Positions 25,390-34,336 of a stretch of DNA of 64,000 nt are shown one piece after another. Position 1 is the first letter of the stretch. Each line of letters opens with the position of its first letter. A model generated the notes under the pieces. It was not told where the DNA came from, ran no database searches, and saw only the letters and a list, made by a program, of their open reading frames with translations. The DNA is from Shimwellia blattae DSM 4481 = NBRC 105725 (GTDB lineage Bacteria > Pseudomonadota > Gammaproteobacteria > Enterobacterales > Enterobacteriaceae), in the NCBI RefSeq assembly GCF_000262305.1, contig NC_017910.1, positions 62,001 to 126,000 on the forward strand, in the 5' to 3' direction. Both the position numbers and the translations under genes were made by a program.

Positions 25390-26250
25390 ATGGCTCCATT
25401 TATTCTGCGCAAAGCTGACTTTTTCCCCAACTGCACCTTTCCGGCGGCGGTGGCGGAACGCTATCCGCAGGATGTATTCGCCGAGCACAGCCACGAATTT
25501 AATGAGCTGGTGATAGTGCTGCGCGGTAACGGGCTGCATGTGCTTAACGGGCGCCCGTGGCGCATTACCCGGGGCGATCTGTTTTATATCCGGGCGCAGG
25601 ACCGGCACAGCTATACCTCGGTCGATAATCTGGTATTGCAGAATATTATTTACTGCCCACACATGCTGACACTCCCTGCGGACTGGGCACAGCTGCTGCC
25701 CGGGCTTAGCGAGGCGCCCGGGCGGCCAGACTGGCGCTTAACCGCCCGCGGCATGGCCGAAGCCAGAGGGCTTATCACCCGGCTCGGGCAGGAGACCAGC
25801 CACGGGGACGCCTGGGGCGCGCTGATGGTGGAATCCCTGTTTTTGCAGCTGGCGATAGCCCTTTACCGCCACCGCTATATACCCACGCAGGCCCCGGAGC
25901 CGGAAGAGCGCGGCTCCGTTGAAGCGCTGATCGCGGCTCTGGCAAACAGCCTGGACAAACCCTTTGATCTGGACAGCTTCTGCGCCCGCCACCACTGTGC
26001 CGGGCGCACCCTGCGCCAGCAGTTTCGCCAGCAAACCGGCATGACCATCCCCGGCTACCTGCGCCAGGTACGCATTTGCCACGCCCAGTACCTGCTCCGG
26101 CACACGGCGCTACTCATCAGCGAAGTCGCCACCCGCTGCGGTTTTGAAGACAGCAATTACTTTTCCGTGGTATTCACCCGCGAAACGGGCGAGCCCCCCC
26201 GGCAGTGGCGGCAAAGCCGCAGCGCCAGCCCCCTTAGCCTCACCGACTGA
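25390..26250 (+). CDS. rhaR: AraC-family activator of rhaSR
   Basis: Rhamnose-binding activator of the rhaSR promoter. The cupin domain carries RYPQDVFAEHSHEFNELVIV and LNGRPWRITRGDLFYIRAQD, and the AraC DNA-binding domain carries FCARHHCAGRTLRQQFRQQT and ISEVATRCGFEDSNYFSVVF. The length of 286 residues compares with 282 in E. coli, and divergence is greatest in the linker (residues 120-190). It lies 89 bp after rhaS. The C-terminus carries a short serine-rich extension. Confidence 0.95.
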   Translation: MAPFILRKADFFPNCTFPAAVAERYPQDVFAEHSHEFNELVIVLRGNGLHVLNGRPWRITRGDLFYIRAQDRHSYTSVDNLVLQNIIYCPHMLTLPADWAQLLPGLSEAPGRPDWRLTARGMAEARGLITRLGQETSHGDAWGALMVESLFLQLAIALYRHRYIPTQAPEPEERGSVEALIAALANSLDKPFDLDSFCARHHCAGRTLRQQFRQQTGMTIPGYLRQVRICHAQYLLRHTALLISEVATRCGFEDSNYFSVVFTRETGEPPRQWRQSRSASPLSLTD

Positions 26251-26336
26251 TCCCCCCGGGCCGCCCGGTTTTACGTTGCGCTGCGTTGCAGTGAAAGTGT
26301 GACCATTTTCAATTAATGAAATCCGGGATCTTAAAA

Positions 26337-26356
26337 AATAAAACATCGTTTCTTTT
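26337..26356. promoter_or_regulatory. KdgR-type operator upstream of kdgT
   Basis: AATAAAACATCGTTTCTTTT matches the KdgR box consensus (AATGAAACA-NN-TGTTTCATT type) closely. It lies 121 bp before the kdgT start. A TGATC-tgc-GATCA dyad just downstream (about 26359-26373) resembles a CRP site but has one extra central base. Confidence 0.65.
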
Positions 26357-26476
26357 TGTGATCTGCGATCATGTTAATTGCTCCTGATAAAGCCTATTGT
26401 TTCCAGTAAAAGCGCGCCACGGCCTGTATCTTCCGCCTCCGGCGCCAGGAAAATAACTTTATCGATGGTGCCTATT

Positions 26477-27460
26477 ATGCAAATCAAAAGAGCAATTGAA
26501 CGGATCCCCGGCGGAATGATGCTGGTTCCGCTGTTCCTTGGCGCGCTGTGTCATACCTTTGCGCCAGGATCGGGCAAATATTTTGGCTCATTCACCAACG
26601 GGATGATGACCGGTACGGTGCCTATCCTCGCCGTGTGGTTTTTTTGCATGGGGGCGTCTATCAAACTCAGCGCTACCGGTACGGTGCTGCGTAAATCCGG
26701 CACCCTGGTGATTACCAAAATCGCGGTGGCCTGGCTGGTAGCGATGGTGGCATCGCGCCTGTTACCGGAACACGGTGTTGAAGCCGGGTTCTTTGCGGGG
26801 CTGTCTACGCTGGCGCTGGTGGCCTGCATGGATATGACCAACGGCGGGCTGTATGCCTCCATCATGCAGCAGTACGGCACGAAAGAAGAGTCCGGCGCGT
26901 TTGTGCTGATGTCGCTGGAATCTGGCCCGCTGATGACCATGGTTATCCTCGGTACGGCCGGTGTGGCCTCGTTTGAGCCCCATGTGTTTGTGGGGGCGGT
27001 ATTACCGTTCCTGGTGGGGTTCCTGCTGGGTAACCTGGATCCGGAACTGCGGGATTTCTTCAGCAAAGCCGTGCAGACCCTGATTCCGTTTTTCGCCTTT
27101 GCCCTCGGTAATACTATCGACTTAAGTGTGATTGCCCAGACCGGCGTGCTGGGGATTGTGGTCGGGGTGATGGTGATTATTATTACCGGTATTCCGCTGA
27201 TTATTGCCGATAAACTTATCGGCGGGGGCGACGGTACTGCGGGGATTGCCGCTTCCAGCTCTGCCGGTGCCGCCGTGGCAACGCCGGTACTGATTGCGGA
27301 GATAGCACCGCAGTTTAAAGCGGTTGCGCCTGCGGCCACGACCCTTGTGGCGACATCAGTGATTGTGACCTCGGTACTGGTGCCGGTTCTCACCTCTATC
27401 TGGTCACGTCATGCAAAAAAAGCGCGGATCTCCGCAGATATACGCGCTGCGGTGAAATAA
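26477..27460 (+). CDS. kdgT: 2-keto-3-deoxygluconate:H+ symporter
   Basis: Inner-membrane permease of the KdgT family importing 2-keto-3-deoxygluconate from pectin and related degradation. From the ATG at 26477 it has 327 residues, the E. coli length, and near-identical blocks such as PGGMMLVPLFLGALCHTF, GSFTNGMMTGTVPILAVWF and ALGNTIDLSVIAQTG. Ten hydrophobic spans are discernible. In E. coli K-12 kdgT lies between sodA and yiiM; here it is between rhaR and rhaT, so local gene order has changed. KdgR control is suggested by the box upstream. Confidence 0.96.
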   Translation: MQIKRAIERIPGGMMLVPLFLGALCHTFAPGSGKYFGSFTNGMMTGTVPILAVWFFCMGASIKLSATGTVLRKSGTLVITKIAVAWLVAMVASRLLPEHGVEAGFFAGLSTLALVACMDMTNGGLYASIMQQYGTKEESGAFVLMSLESGPLMTMVILGTAGVASFEPHVFVGAVLPFLVGFLLGNLDPELRDFFSKAVQTLIPFFAFALGNTIDLSVIAQTGVLGIVVGVMVIIITGIPLIIADKLIGGGDGTAGIAASSSAGAAVATPVLIAEIAPQFKAVAPAATTLVATSVIVTSVLVPVLTSIWSRHAKKARISADIRAAVK

Positions 27461-27484
27461 CCCGCCGCCCGCTTTCCTGAACCC

Positions 27485-27509
27485 AAAAGGGGCCTGTTGG
27501 CCCCTTTTT
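27485..27509. terminator. bidirectional terminator between kdgT and rhaT
   Basis: AAAAGGGGCC-tgtt-GGCCCCTTTT has T-runs on both strands and lies between the convergent stop codons. Confidence 0.9.
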
Positions 27510-27515
27510 GATGGC

Positions 27516-28550
27516 TCAGTTCGCCATACCCAGCCCCACGACATTGGCCGCGATAATAATCACCACGCAACCCAGGCTCAGCACACGCACTGGCTGGCGA
27601 CCGGCGTTATTCCACTCCTTAAGCACCAGCCCGACCAGACCGCCGCACAGCACATAGAAGCTCATGTGCAGCATCCAGCTCATATAATCATACTGGGCCG
27701 GGATCCGCGCATGGCCCCAGGCATAGAAGAAGAACTGCAGATACCACATTAACCCGCCCAGGGCAGAGAGCAGCACGTTGGTAATAATCAGCCCCCGGGC
27801 CTGGGAGAAATCCGCCCTGACCGAGAGCGACGGCACCCGCGCCAGGCGGATAAAGCAGTAACCCAGGTTAATGACGGCACCACCGCCCATGATCACCACA
27901 TAACTTGGCAGCGCCACATACAGCGGATCCACCCCCAGCGCGGCGGCGGCTTCATGCATGGGTTTGGCGGCGTTCATGGCAAAAGACATCCCGGCGGAAA
28001 AAATACCGCACATCACCGCCAGCATAAGCCCTTTTTTGAGGTTGAACTCTTCGGCTTTGATGCCCATTTTGCGCTCTTTTAGCTGCCCGGCCCGGGTCAC
28101 AATCGCCACCCCGATAAGCGCAATCAGCACCCCGAGGAGCGTCATTTGCCCGCCGGGGGTGCCCACCAGTACGCCAAACTGGCCGTTCAGAATTGGGGTC
28201 ATCAGGGTGCCGACAATCAGCGTAATACCAATGGCGATACCAATCCCCATCGACATGCCGAGGTAGCGCATGGTCAGGCCATAGTTAATATTGCCAATGC
28301 CCCACATGGCGCCGAATAAAAACACCGGCAGCAGGGTCGATGCGCTAAACGAGGTGTAGTAATCCAGCAGGTTCGGTAACAGGGCGGCGCTGACGGCCCA
28401 GGGCAGAATTATCCAGGAGACTATCCCGCCAATGGACCACATGGTCTCCCATGACCATTTTTGTACTTTTTTAAACGGAGCGTAAAAGCAGGCGGCGCTG
28501 GCCGCGCCAATGAGGTGCCACAAAATACCCATCGTAATTGCGTTACTCAT
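27516..28550 (-). CDS. rhaT: L-rhamnose:H+ symporter
   Basis: Drug/metabolite-superfamily permease that brings L-rhamnose into the cell. From the ATG at 28550 it has 344 residues, exactly the E. coli length, beginning MSNAITMGILWHLIGAASAA, with about ten hydrophobic spans. GAGG lies nine bases upstream; the open frame extends upstream to 28697 but without similarity. It is transcribed alone and convergent with kdgT. RhaS and CRP control is expected from E. coli, but I cannot place the sites with confidence. Confidence 0.97.
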   Translation of the reverse strand: MSNAITMGILWHLIGAASAACFYAPFKKVQKWSWETMWSIGGIVSWIILPWAVSAALLPNLLDYYTSFSASTLLPVFLFGAMWGIGNINYGLTMRYLGMSMGIGIAIGITLIVGTLMTPILNGQFGVLVGTPGGQMTLLGVLIALIGVAIVTRAGQLKERKMGIKAEEFNLKKGLMLAVMCGIFSAGMSFAMNAAKPMHEAAAALGVDPLYVALPSYVVIMGGGAVINLGYCFIRLARVPSLSVRADFSQARGLIITNVLLSALGGLMWYLQFFFYAWGHARIPAQYDYMSWMLHMSFYVLCGGLVGLVLKEWNNAGRQPVRVLSLGCVVIIIAANVVGLGMAN

Positions 28551-28745
28551 TCTTATATCCTCATATGTCGAATGGGTTCGGGGCCACAAACCCCGGTACG
28601 ATGAGTGTAAAAATTCACCAGCAGCATAACCTTTATACCGTTGCCGCCAGGCGGGTAAGGGTGGCAAAGAGCGGAGGAATCCCCTGTCGGTATTCACAAA
28701 TCTGGCGTTTTGCGGGGGGTGATAACCTTATAAAAAACGAGGCAT

Positions 28746-28766
28746 TGATAATCATTTTCAATATCA
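28746..28766. promoter_or_regulatory. Fur box upstream of sodA
   Basis: The 19-bp core GATAATCATTTTCAATATC closely matches the Fur consensus GATAATGATAATCATTATC. It lies about 75 bp before the sodA start, in the expected promoter position. Iron-replete repression of sodA by Fur is established in E. coli. Confidence 0.75.
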
Positions 28767-28840
28767 TTTAAATAATTATAATGACCAGACTGCTTACGCG
28801 GCGTTAACAACCTCTGCCGCCCGACAATCTGGAGATGATT

Positions 28841-29461
28841 ATGAGTTATACACTGCCATCCCTGCCGTACGCTTATGACGCACTGGAGCCGCACTTCGAC
28901 AAACAGACCATGGAAATCCACCACAGCAAGCACCACCAGGCGTATGTGAATAACGCTAACGCTGCGCTGGAAAGCCTGCCGGAGTTTGCCAGCCTGCCGG
29001 TTGAGGAGCTGATCACCAAACTGGATCAACTGCCTGCGGATAAAAAAACCGCGCTGCGTAACAATGCCGGTGGCCATGCGAACCACAGCCTGTTCTGGAA
29101 GGGGCTGAAAAAAGGCACCACGCTGCAGGGCGATCTGAAAGCCGCCATTGAGCGTGATTTCGGCTCTGTCGATGCCTTCAAAGCAGAGTTTGAAAAAGCC
29201 GCTGCCACCCGTTTTGGTTCCGGCTGGGCGTGGCTGGTGCTGAAAGGCGATAAGCTGGCAGTGGTCTCCACGGCTAACCAGGACAGCCCGCTGATGGGTG
29301 AAGCCATTTCTGGTGCTTCCGGCTTCCCGATTGTTGGCCTGGATGTCTGGGAGCATGCTTACTACCTGAAATTCCAGAACCGCCGCCCGGACTACATTAA
29401 AGAGTTCTGGAACGTGGTGAACTGGGATGAAGCTGCAGCCCGTTTTGCTGCTAAAAAATAA
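28841..29461 (+). CDS. sodA: superoxide dismutase [Mn]
   Basis: Cytoplasmic manganese superoxide dismutase, 206 residues as in E. coli. Metal ligands are the histidine in MEIHHSKHHQAYV (His27), the one in GHANHSLFW (His82), and Asp and His in DVWEHAYY (about 168 and 172). The ATG at 28841 has GGAGATGATT upstream; a start two codons earlier at 28835 is less consistent with the family. A Fur box precedes the gene and a strong terminator follows. Confidence 0.98.
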   Translation: MSYTLPSLPYAYDALEPHFDKQTMEIHHSKHHQAYVNNANAALESLPEFASLPVEELITKLDQLPADKKTALRNNAGGHANHSLFWKGLKKGTTLQGDLKAAIERDFGSVDAFKAEFEKAAATRFGSGWAWLVLKGDKLAVVSTANQDSPLMGEAISGASGFPIVGLDVWEHAYYLKFQNRRPDYIKEFWNVVNWDEAAARFAAKK

Positions 29462-29474
29462 TCCTGCCTGATGT

Positions 29475-29503
29475 AAAAAAGCGAGCATAAGCTCGCTTTT
29501 TTT
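29475..29503 (+). terminator. sodA terminator
   Basis: AAAAAAGCGAGC-ataa-GCTCGCTTTTTTT forms a strong hairpin 13 bases after the stop codon. Confidence 0.92.
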
Positions 29504-29639
29504 CTTTGTTATATTCTTATTTATATCGGCCACCCGGCCAGGGAAATACACAGCCGTGGCGGGCCATTTTATAAAAAACCTGGTGTTGGCATCGGACAAT
29601 GTGGTTCACATCAGGGAGTTGTTATTATTAATACCGTGG

Positions 29640-30269
29640 TCAGCTAATAGTGCGGGCATTGATATACAGGCGGTTAAGTTTATTTCCTAGGTGTTTTTCA
29701 ATACGTTGCTTGCAGGCATAAACGTGGCGGATGTTTAAATCCATCGTTTCGGCGATTTGCCGGGCAGTCATACCGTTGATGAATTTCCCTAATATAATGA
29801 ATTCTGTTTGTGTCATGGTGGGGCCCCGGGTGTGAAGATCAATGTAGCCGACAAAAATTTTTCTTATTTTATCACTGGTGACGGACAGCTCATCATCATG
29901 GTAGATAATGGCGGAGATCGGCCGGTGTAATTTAAACAGGAAATTCGCCAGCGGCTGCAGGTGCCTGTCGCTGATGAGTATGATCCTCAAGCCGGACTTA
30001 GATAAAAATGTTATCCACGCATCATCTGTAAAAATATGCAGATTGGTGATGGAAAAATCGATAAAAATATACCCATTAAGCATGGCATGGTTGTTGTCTG
30101 TCAGTAATCCTTCAATAATGCCACGGTTAAAATACAGGTTATCCTCAGGCCACAGGCAAAAGCAGGGGCTGGTACAGTATGCGGTCTGAGGGGACACCTC
30201 TGGCCGTACAGAACAGTGCTGTGGGCAACTGCTGCAGAACAATTTTTTCAGTTCCGTATTGAGCCCCAT
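29640..30269 (-). CDS. LuxR-type transcriptional regulator with cysteine-rich N-terminus
   Basis: A 209-residue protein. The C-terminal part (about 145-205) is a LuxR/FixJ-type helix-turn-helix (MTQTEFIILGKFINGMTARQ, then IAETMDLNIRHVYACKQRIE). The middle (about 55-135) looks like a degenerate receiver-type alpha/beta domain, as in BglJ, RcsA or EcpR relatives, without an evident phosphoacceptor aspartate. The first 45 residues hold six cysteines in CSSCPQHC and YCTSPCFCLW, which is unusual for this class and suggests a metal or redox site. The start is uncertain: ATG at 30269 is preceded by GGGAG at ten bases, and ATG at 30302 has no ribosome site. It faces away from a downstream autotransporter gene in AT-rich DNA. 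Confidence 0.75.
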   Translation of the reverse strand: MGLNTELKKLFCSSCPQHCSVRPEVSPQTAYCTSPCFCLWPEDNLYFNRGIIEGLLTDNNHAMLNGYIFIDFSITNLHIFTDDAWITFLSKSGLRIILISDRHLQPLANFLFKLHRPISAIIYHDDELSVTSDKIRKIFVGYIDLHTRGPTMTQTEFIILGKFINGMTARQIAETMDLNIRHVYACKQRIEKHLGNKLNRLYINARTIS

Positions 30270-30302
30270 TTCCCGTTTTCTCCCTTCTTCCCCTGGTATC
30301 AT

Positions 30303-31062
30303 TTTTTATCATTTCATTCGCCTTCCTGTTATGTCAACGGGTGCTAAAAGGAGCCGGAAATTATAGAAATAAGGTATAACTGGAAAAATCCGAATATGTT
30401 AAAAAATGTTGCGCAATTGGATGTCAGGTAAAATAAGTGTGAATAACGAACGTGGTGTACTGCCTGTAACTGGTAGCAGTTTGCTTCTTACCAGGAAAAT
30501 AATCCTTTGTATTAGGAAGTTTGTTTTTATAAAAATGTGGCCGCTGTCATGCTGTTATCGCACAAATAGTTAAACCCTGTGTATTATCTTCAGTGGCCAA
30601 AAATCTTCCCGGATCTTAATGGTTTTTATTAAGTTTACTGCGCATTTGATCAATTAGTGCGATGGCATGACAATAATAATCCGAACAGGAAATAAATACT
30701 CCTGGTCATTCGCGTAAACAGCCTGAGATTTTTTAGTGTCTGTTTATAAATACCACGAAAAATAACGGCTATGACGTAGTGGCATTTATTATGCACCATA
30801 TCTTTTCTAAGAGTATTTCATCTTAATTTACGCATTGTAAGTTAACCTTAAAAATACGTTTTTAACACTCTATTGACACTTTGTTTTTTGAATGGAACTA
30901 TCAGACTGAAAAGTCAGACACACCAGACAAGCATAGAGGCACAGCGCACTGTGTAATAAATATTGCTATTCCTTGCTTCAGGAAGAGAACAGTACGTAAA
31001 TAATATTTACGCGCGCTCTCTTTTACACCTCCGGGAATGGTAATGAATAAATGAGGTGGATT
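30303..31062. promoter_or_regulatory. 760-bp AT-rich control region between the LuxR-type gene and the autotransporter
   Basis: No credible gene is visible. A promoter-like pair, TTGACA (30873-30878) and AACTAT (30896-30901) with 17-bp spacing, would give a leader of about 155 nt for the autotransporter. Within that leader CGTAAAT-aat-ATTTACG (30995-31011) is a perfect dyad. The length and AT content suggest control by H-NS together with the adjacent regulator; this is inference. Confidence 0.5.
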
Positions 31063-33660
31063 ATGAGCAAAAATAAAATATTCGGGTTTTCAAAAGGTAC
31101 GGTGGGGATCTCCGGGGCTTTGATGATTTCCGGGTTGCCATTTATAGTGGCAGCTGATGGTGTATTTGATGCCAGCCGGACGTTATATTACTATTCATCA
31201 TTAAACCCTAATGGCGATCGATATGATTATACTAACTATGATCAGGTAAACGTTGTAACTAGTGTCAAAGGGACGATCTCCGGGCTTGATGGGTGGGGAA
31301 TCTACCTTAATAAGGAAAATTATAAGTTTAATAATCTCAGCGTGACATCGAAGGGTGATAAGGCTGATGGTATCCACTCCAAAGCCGGGGGCGGAACGGT
31401 CACTATTGAGAATTACACCGTCAGAACTGAGGGAGAGAGTGCCGACGGTATCAACCTGGGCCGGGAGTTAAACGAGCTACAATCCACAGTATTAATCAAT
31501 AATGCGCAGATCTATTCTGAGGGTGGCATGGGGATTCGGGCCAACAGCTCAGTTAGGTCATTAACACCTGTTACCAGTATTATTATCAATGACCAGGCCG
31601 GTATTGAAACCGCTGCTGAGGGTTCATCTATTGCGGGATATGCCGTATTTGCCGGGAAAGATACCGAAAATAATAGTTCAGAAACCGCAATGGGCCAGGC
31701 CGTTATCGCACTCAATGGTAATAGCACAATAAAAACTGCCGGGGGGAATGCTCACGGCGTTTATGCCCGGGAAAACGGGACTATTTCTCTTAATAATACT
31801 CATGTGGAAACGGCAGGGAATAACGCTCACGCGCTGTTTGCTTCAACCAGCACCGCAGACCAGGCGGCCACTATTAACCTGCGGGGGAATACAGCGCTGC
31901 AGTCAGGAGCGGGTTATGCCGCTTATGCTTCTGGTGAGCTGGCAACGATCCGCTCCTGGGATGATGTAAACAATCTGGCCACGTCCGGTATTTATACCGT
32001 GGAAGGCGATATCGTTGCCGATAAGGCAGGGCGGGTAACACTCGATATGGCCGAAGGCAGCCAGTTCACCGGGAAAACCAACTCTAACCAGCTGGCTGAT
32101 TCAGCCAGTACGGCGGGCGAAATCAACCTTGCACTGAGTGGGGCCTCCAGCCTGTGGACCATGACCGGGGACTCGGTACTGTCGCAACTGAACCTGGATG
32201 GGGCGACACTGAAATATCAGCCCCCGAAAGAGGGCAGCACCTTTACGCCGATGACCCTCACCGTGGCGGGCGACTACACCGGCAATGGCGGTACTCTGGC
32301 GTTAAACACTGTGCTGGGTGGCGATAACTCCTTAACCGATAAACTGATCGTTAAAGGTAATACCTCCGGCAGCACCAACGTCGCGATCAACAACATTGGC
32401 GGTGCCGGTGAACAGACCGTAGAAGGGATCGAAATTGTTGAGGTTGGCGGCAACTCTGAGGGCACCTTTGCCAAAGCCGGGCGTATCGTGGCGGGCGGTT
32501 ATGATTACGACGTGGTGAAAAAAGCCAGTAACTGGTATCTCACCAGCCATCTGACGCCGGTTGAACCCGAAGAGCCGACGGAGGTTCCCATTGATCCGCC
32601 AGACCCTGTCGATCCACCAGACACGCCAGACCCTGTTAACCCACCGGTTGATCCGGTAGATCCACCAGCACCACCCGCAACAGGTGTAAACCAGTACCGT
32701 CCGGAATTTGGTAGCTACCTGGCGAACAACTACGCGGCGAACACCCTGTTTATTACCCGCCTGCACGATCGCCTCGGGGAGACACAATACACCGACATGT
32801 TAACCGGTGAGCGCAAAGTCACCAGTATGTGGATGCGTCACGAAGGGGGCCACACCCGCTTTACCGACGGCAGCGGCCAGTTGAAAACTCAGGCTAACCG
32901 CTACGTTCTGCAAATCGGGGGCGATATCGCCCAGTGGACCAGCGACGGCCTTGACCGCTGGCACCTGGGGGTTATGGCCGGGTATGCCAACCAGAAAAGC
33001 CGGACCCACAACACCCACAACGGCTACAGCTCACGCGGCCAGGTTGATGGCTACAGTATCGGGTTATACGCCACCTGGTACGCCAACGAGGAGAATAAAA
33101 CCGGCACATATCTGGACAGCTGGGTACTGTACAACTGGTTTGATAACAAGGTGACCGGCAAGCATTTAGCCAGTGAGAAATATGACTCTGACGGTATTAC
33201 CGCGTCAGTCGAGGGGGGATACACCTTCCTGGTAGGTGAAAGCGAGCGCGCCACTTACTGGATCCAGCCGAAGGCCCAGGCGATTTGGATGGATGTTCAG
33301 GCGGATACCCACCGGGAGCGCAACGGCACCGTGGTGAAGGATAAAACAGACGGCAACCTGATGACCCGGCTCGGCGTGCGCGCTTACCTGAAAGGCCACA
33401 GCGCCATCGATGATGGTAAAGGCCGCGAGTTCCAGCCCTTTGTGGAAGCCAACTGGATCCACAACACCCGTAACCAGACCGTGCAGATGGGCACCATCCG
33501 CAACGATATCAGCGGCACTAAAAATATCGGTGAGCTGAAAGCCGGGGTTGAGGGGCAGATAAACCCGCGTCTGCAGGTGTGGGGTAACGTTGCCCAGCAG
33601 ATTGGCGATAACGGCTACAGCGATACCGCCGCAATGCTGGGAATAAAATACAGTTTCTGA
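31063..33660 (+). CDS. autotransporter (type Va secretion) adhesin-like protein
   Basis: An 865-residue outer-membrane protein. A signal peptide occupies about residues 1-31 (ending VAA before DGVF). A repetitive passenger rich in Gly, Asn and Thr beta-helix repeats runs to about 505 and resembles AIDA-I/pertactin passengers. A proline- and aspartate-rich linker (PVDPVDPPAPPA and similar, about 508-547) follows, and the C-terminal 270 residues are an autotransporter beta-barrel ending GIKYSF with the terminal aromatic needed for BAM recognition. The ATG at 31063 has GAGGTGG upstream; ATG at 31051 is less well placed. No RGD or protease triad is evident, so adhesion or aggregation is more likely than proteolysis. 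Confidence 0.88.
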   Translation: MSKNKIFGFSKGTVGISGALMISGLPFIVAADGVFDASRTLYYYSSLNPNGDRYDYTNYDQVNVVTSVKGTISGLDGWGIYLNKENYKFNNLSVTSKGDKADGIHSKAGGGTVTIENYTVRTEGESADGINLGRELNELQSTVLINNAQIYSEGGMGIRANSSVRSLTPVTSIIINDQAGIETAAEGSSIAGYAVFAGKDTENNSSETAMGQAVIALNGNSTIKTAGGNAHGVYARENGTISLNNTHVETAGNNAHALFASTSTADQAATINLRGNTALQSGAGYAAYASGELATIRSWDDVNNLATSGIYTVEGDIVADKAGRVTLDMAEGSQFTGKTNSNQLADSASTAGEINLALSGASSLWTMTGDSVLSQLNLDGATLKYQPPKEGSTFTPMTLTVAGDYTGNGGTLALNTVLGGDNSLTDKLIVKGNTSGSTNVAINNIGGAGEQTVEGIEIVEVGGNSEGTFAKAGRIVAGGYDYDVVKKASNWYLTSHLTPVEPEEPTEVPIDPPDPVDPPDTPDPVNPPVDPVDPPAPPATGVNQYRPEFGSYLANNYAANTLFITRLHDRLGETQYTDMLTGERKVTSMWMRHEGGHTRFTDGSGQLKTQANRYVLQIGGDIAQWTSDGLDRWHLGVMAGYANQKSRTHNTHNGYSSRGQVDGYSIGLYATWYANEENKTGTYLDSWVLYNWFDNKVTGKHLASEKYDSDGITASVEGGYTFLVGESERATYWIQPKAQAIWMDVQADTHRERNGTVVKDKTDGNLMTRLGVRAYLKGHSAIDDGKGREFQPFVEANWIHNTRNQTVQMGTIRNDISGTKNIGELKAGVEGQINPRLQVWGNVAQQIGDNGYSDTAAMLGIKYSF

Positions 33661-33680
33661 GGATAATGCACATTATTGTT

Positions 33681-33712
33681 AAGACCAGCGCTTATGCTGG
33701 TCTTTTTTTTGT
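33681..33712 (+). terminator. autotransporter terminator
   Basis: AAGACCAGC-gcttat-GCTGGTCTT followed by a run of T residues, 20 bases after the stop codon. It also lies just beyond the stop of the small membrane-protein gene on the other strand. Confidence 0.9.
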
Positions 33713-33727
33713 TCAAATCGCGATGGT

Positions 33728-33823
33728 TCACCAGAAAGTAAAATAAATACCGGTAAGGATAATTCCCCAAAAAACTAACAGTATCATACTGATAATGCCG
33801 TAAACTTTTTGGTTGTAAGTCAT
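33728..33823 (-). CDS. 31-residue single-span membrane protein
   Basis: A short open frame on the minus strand encodes MTYNQKVYGIISMILLVFWG plus eleven more mostly hydrophobic residues ending in FTFW. One membrane helix covers about residues 8-28, and the few polar and basic residues at the N-terminus suggest an inside N-terminus. The ATG at 33823 is preceded by GGAG at five bases, a good ribosome site, and the frame ends on TGA just past the autotransporter terminator, with which it converges. Small single-span proteins of this form are common in enterobacteria (CydX, KdpF, YnhF types). I do not recognise this one and assign no function. Confidence 0.6.
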   Translation of the reverse strand: MTYNQKVYGIISMILLVFWGIILTGIYFTFW

Positions 33824-34336
33824 TCTTACTCCAGATAACATGCTGTTTGTAGTGGTAATTTTCTTTATTGTCAATAATACTTTTGGTGGTAAAAAGGCCC
33901 CGAAGAATAAAAATATCCTGCTTTCTGCAAAGGTTATTTTTTTATTCTGGTGTATTTATATAAATATATTTTTTGGTAAAAGTCATGGTTAATTTTTTTG
34001 CCAGCTATAAATATATAAATTTTATTAATATATTTTAAATAAGTTATTAAGCTAATTATCGGTGATGGCTTGACCCCGGGTGGTCCGTAACGGCAAAATG
34101 ATAATATCAGTTAACTTATAGTGATTTAACCCTGCAGACAGGGTGCAGTAGCGCTATTCATAATCCCCCATTGATAAAGTGATCTGCCTCCCATATTGAC
34201 CTTCTGTGTTTACATACTGTTTAGCATGGTACCGGGGGCAGCGTATTTTTACCCCGATTTGTGGATGGTCACCACCCCGGGAAGCGTTGATAATAACGGC
34301 CTACCTCAGGTTCAGTTGCAGCGGAGAGAACAGCAG
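33824..34336. other. AT-rich intergenic region before yiiM
   Basis: About 510 bp, very AT-rich from 33840 to 34070 and of normal composition afterwards. No protein-coding or RNA gene is evident. It presumably carries the promoters of the small membrane-protein gene and of yiiM, and marks the right edge of the AT-rich islet. Confidence 0.5.

Noticed and set aside
26359..26373. CRP site upstream of kdgT
   Set aside because: The TGATC-tgc-GATCA dyad has an odd number of central bases, so the TGTGA-N6-TCACA spacing is not met; noted only as a resemblance.
32560..32690. tandem repeat array in the autotransporter gene
   Set aside because: The proline- and aspartate-rich codons are irregular, so this is a low-complexity linker and not a countable DNA repeat.
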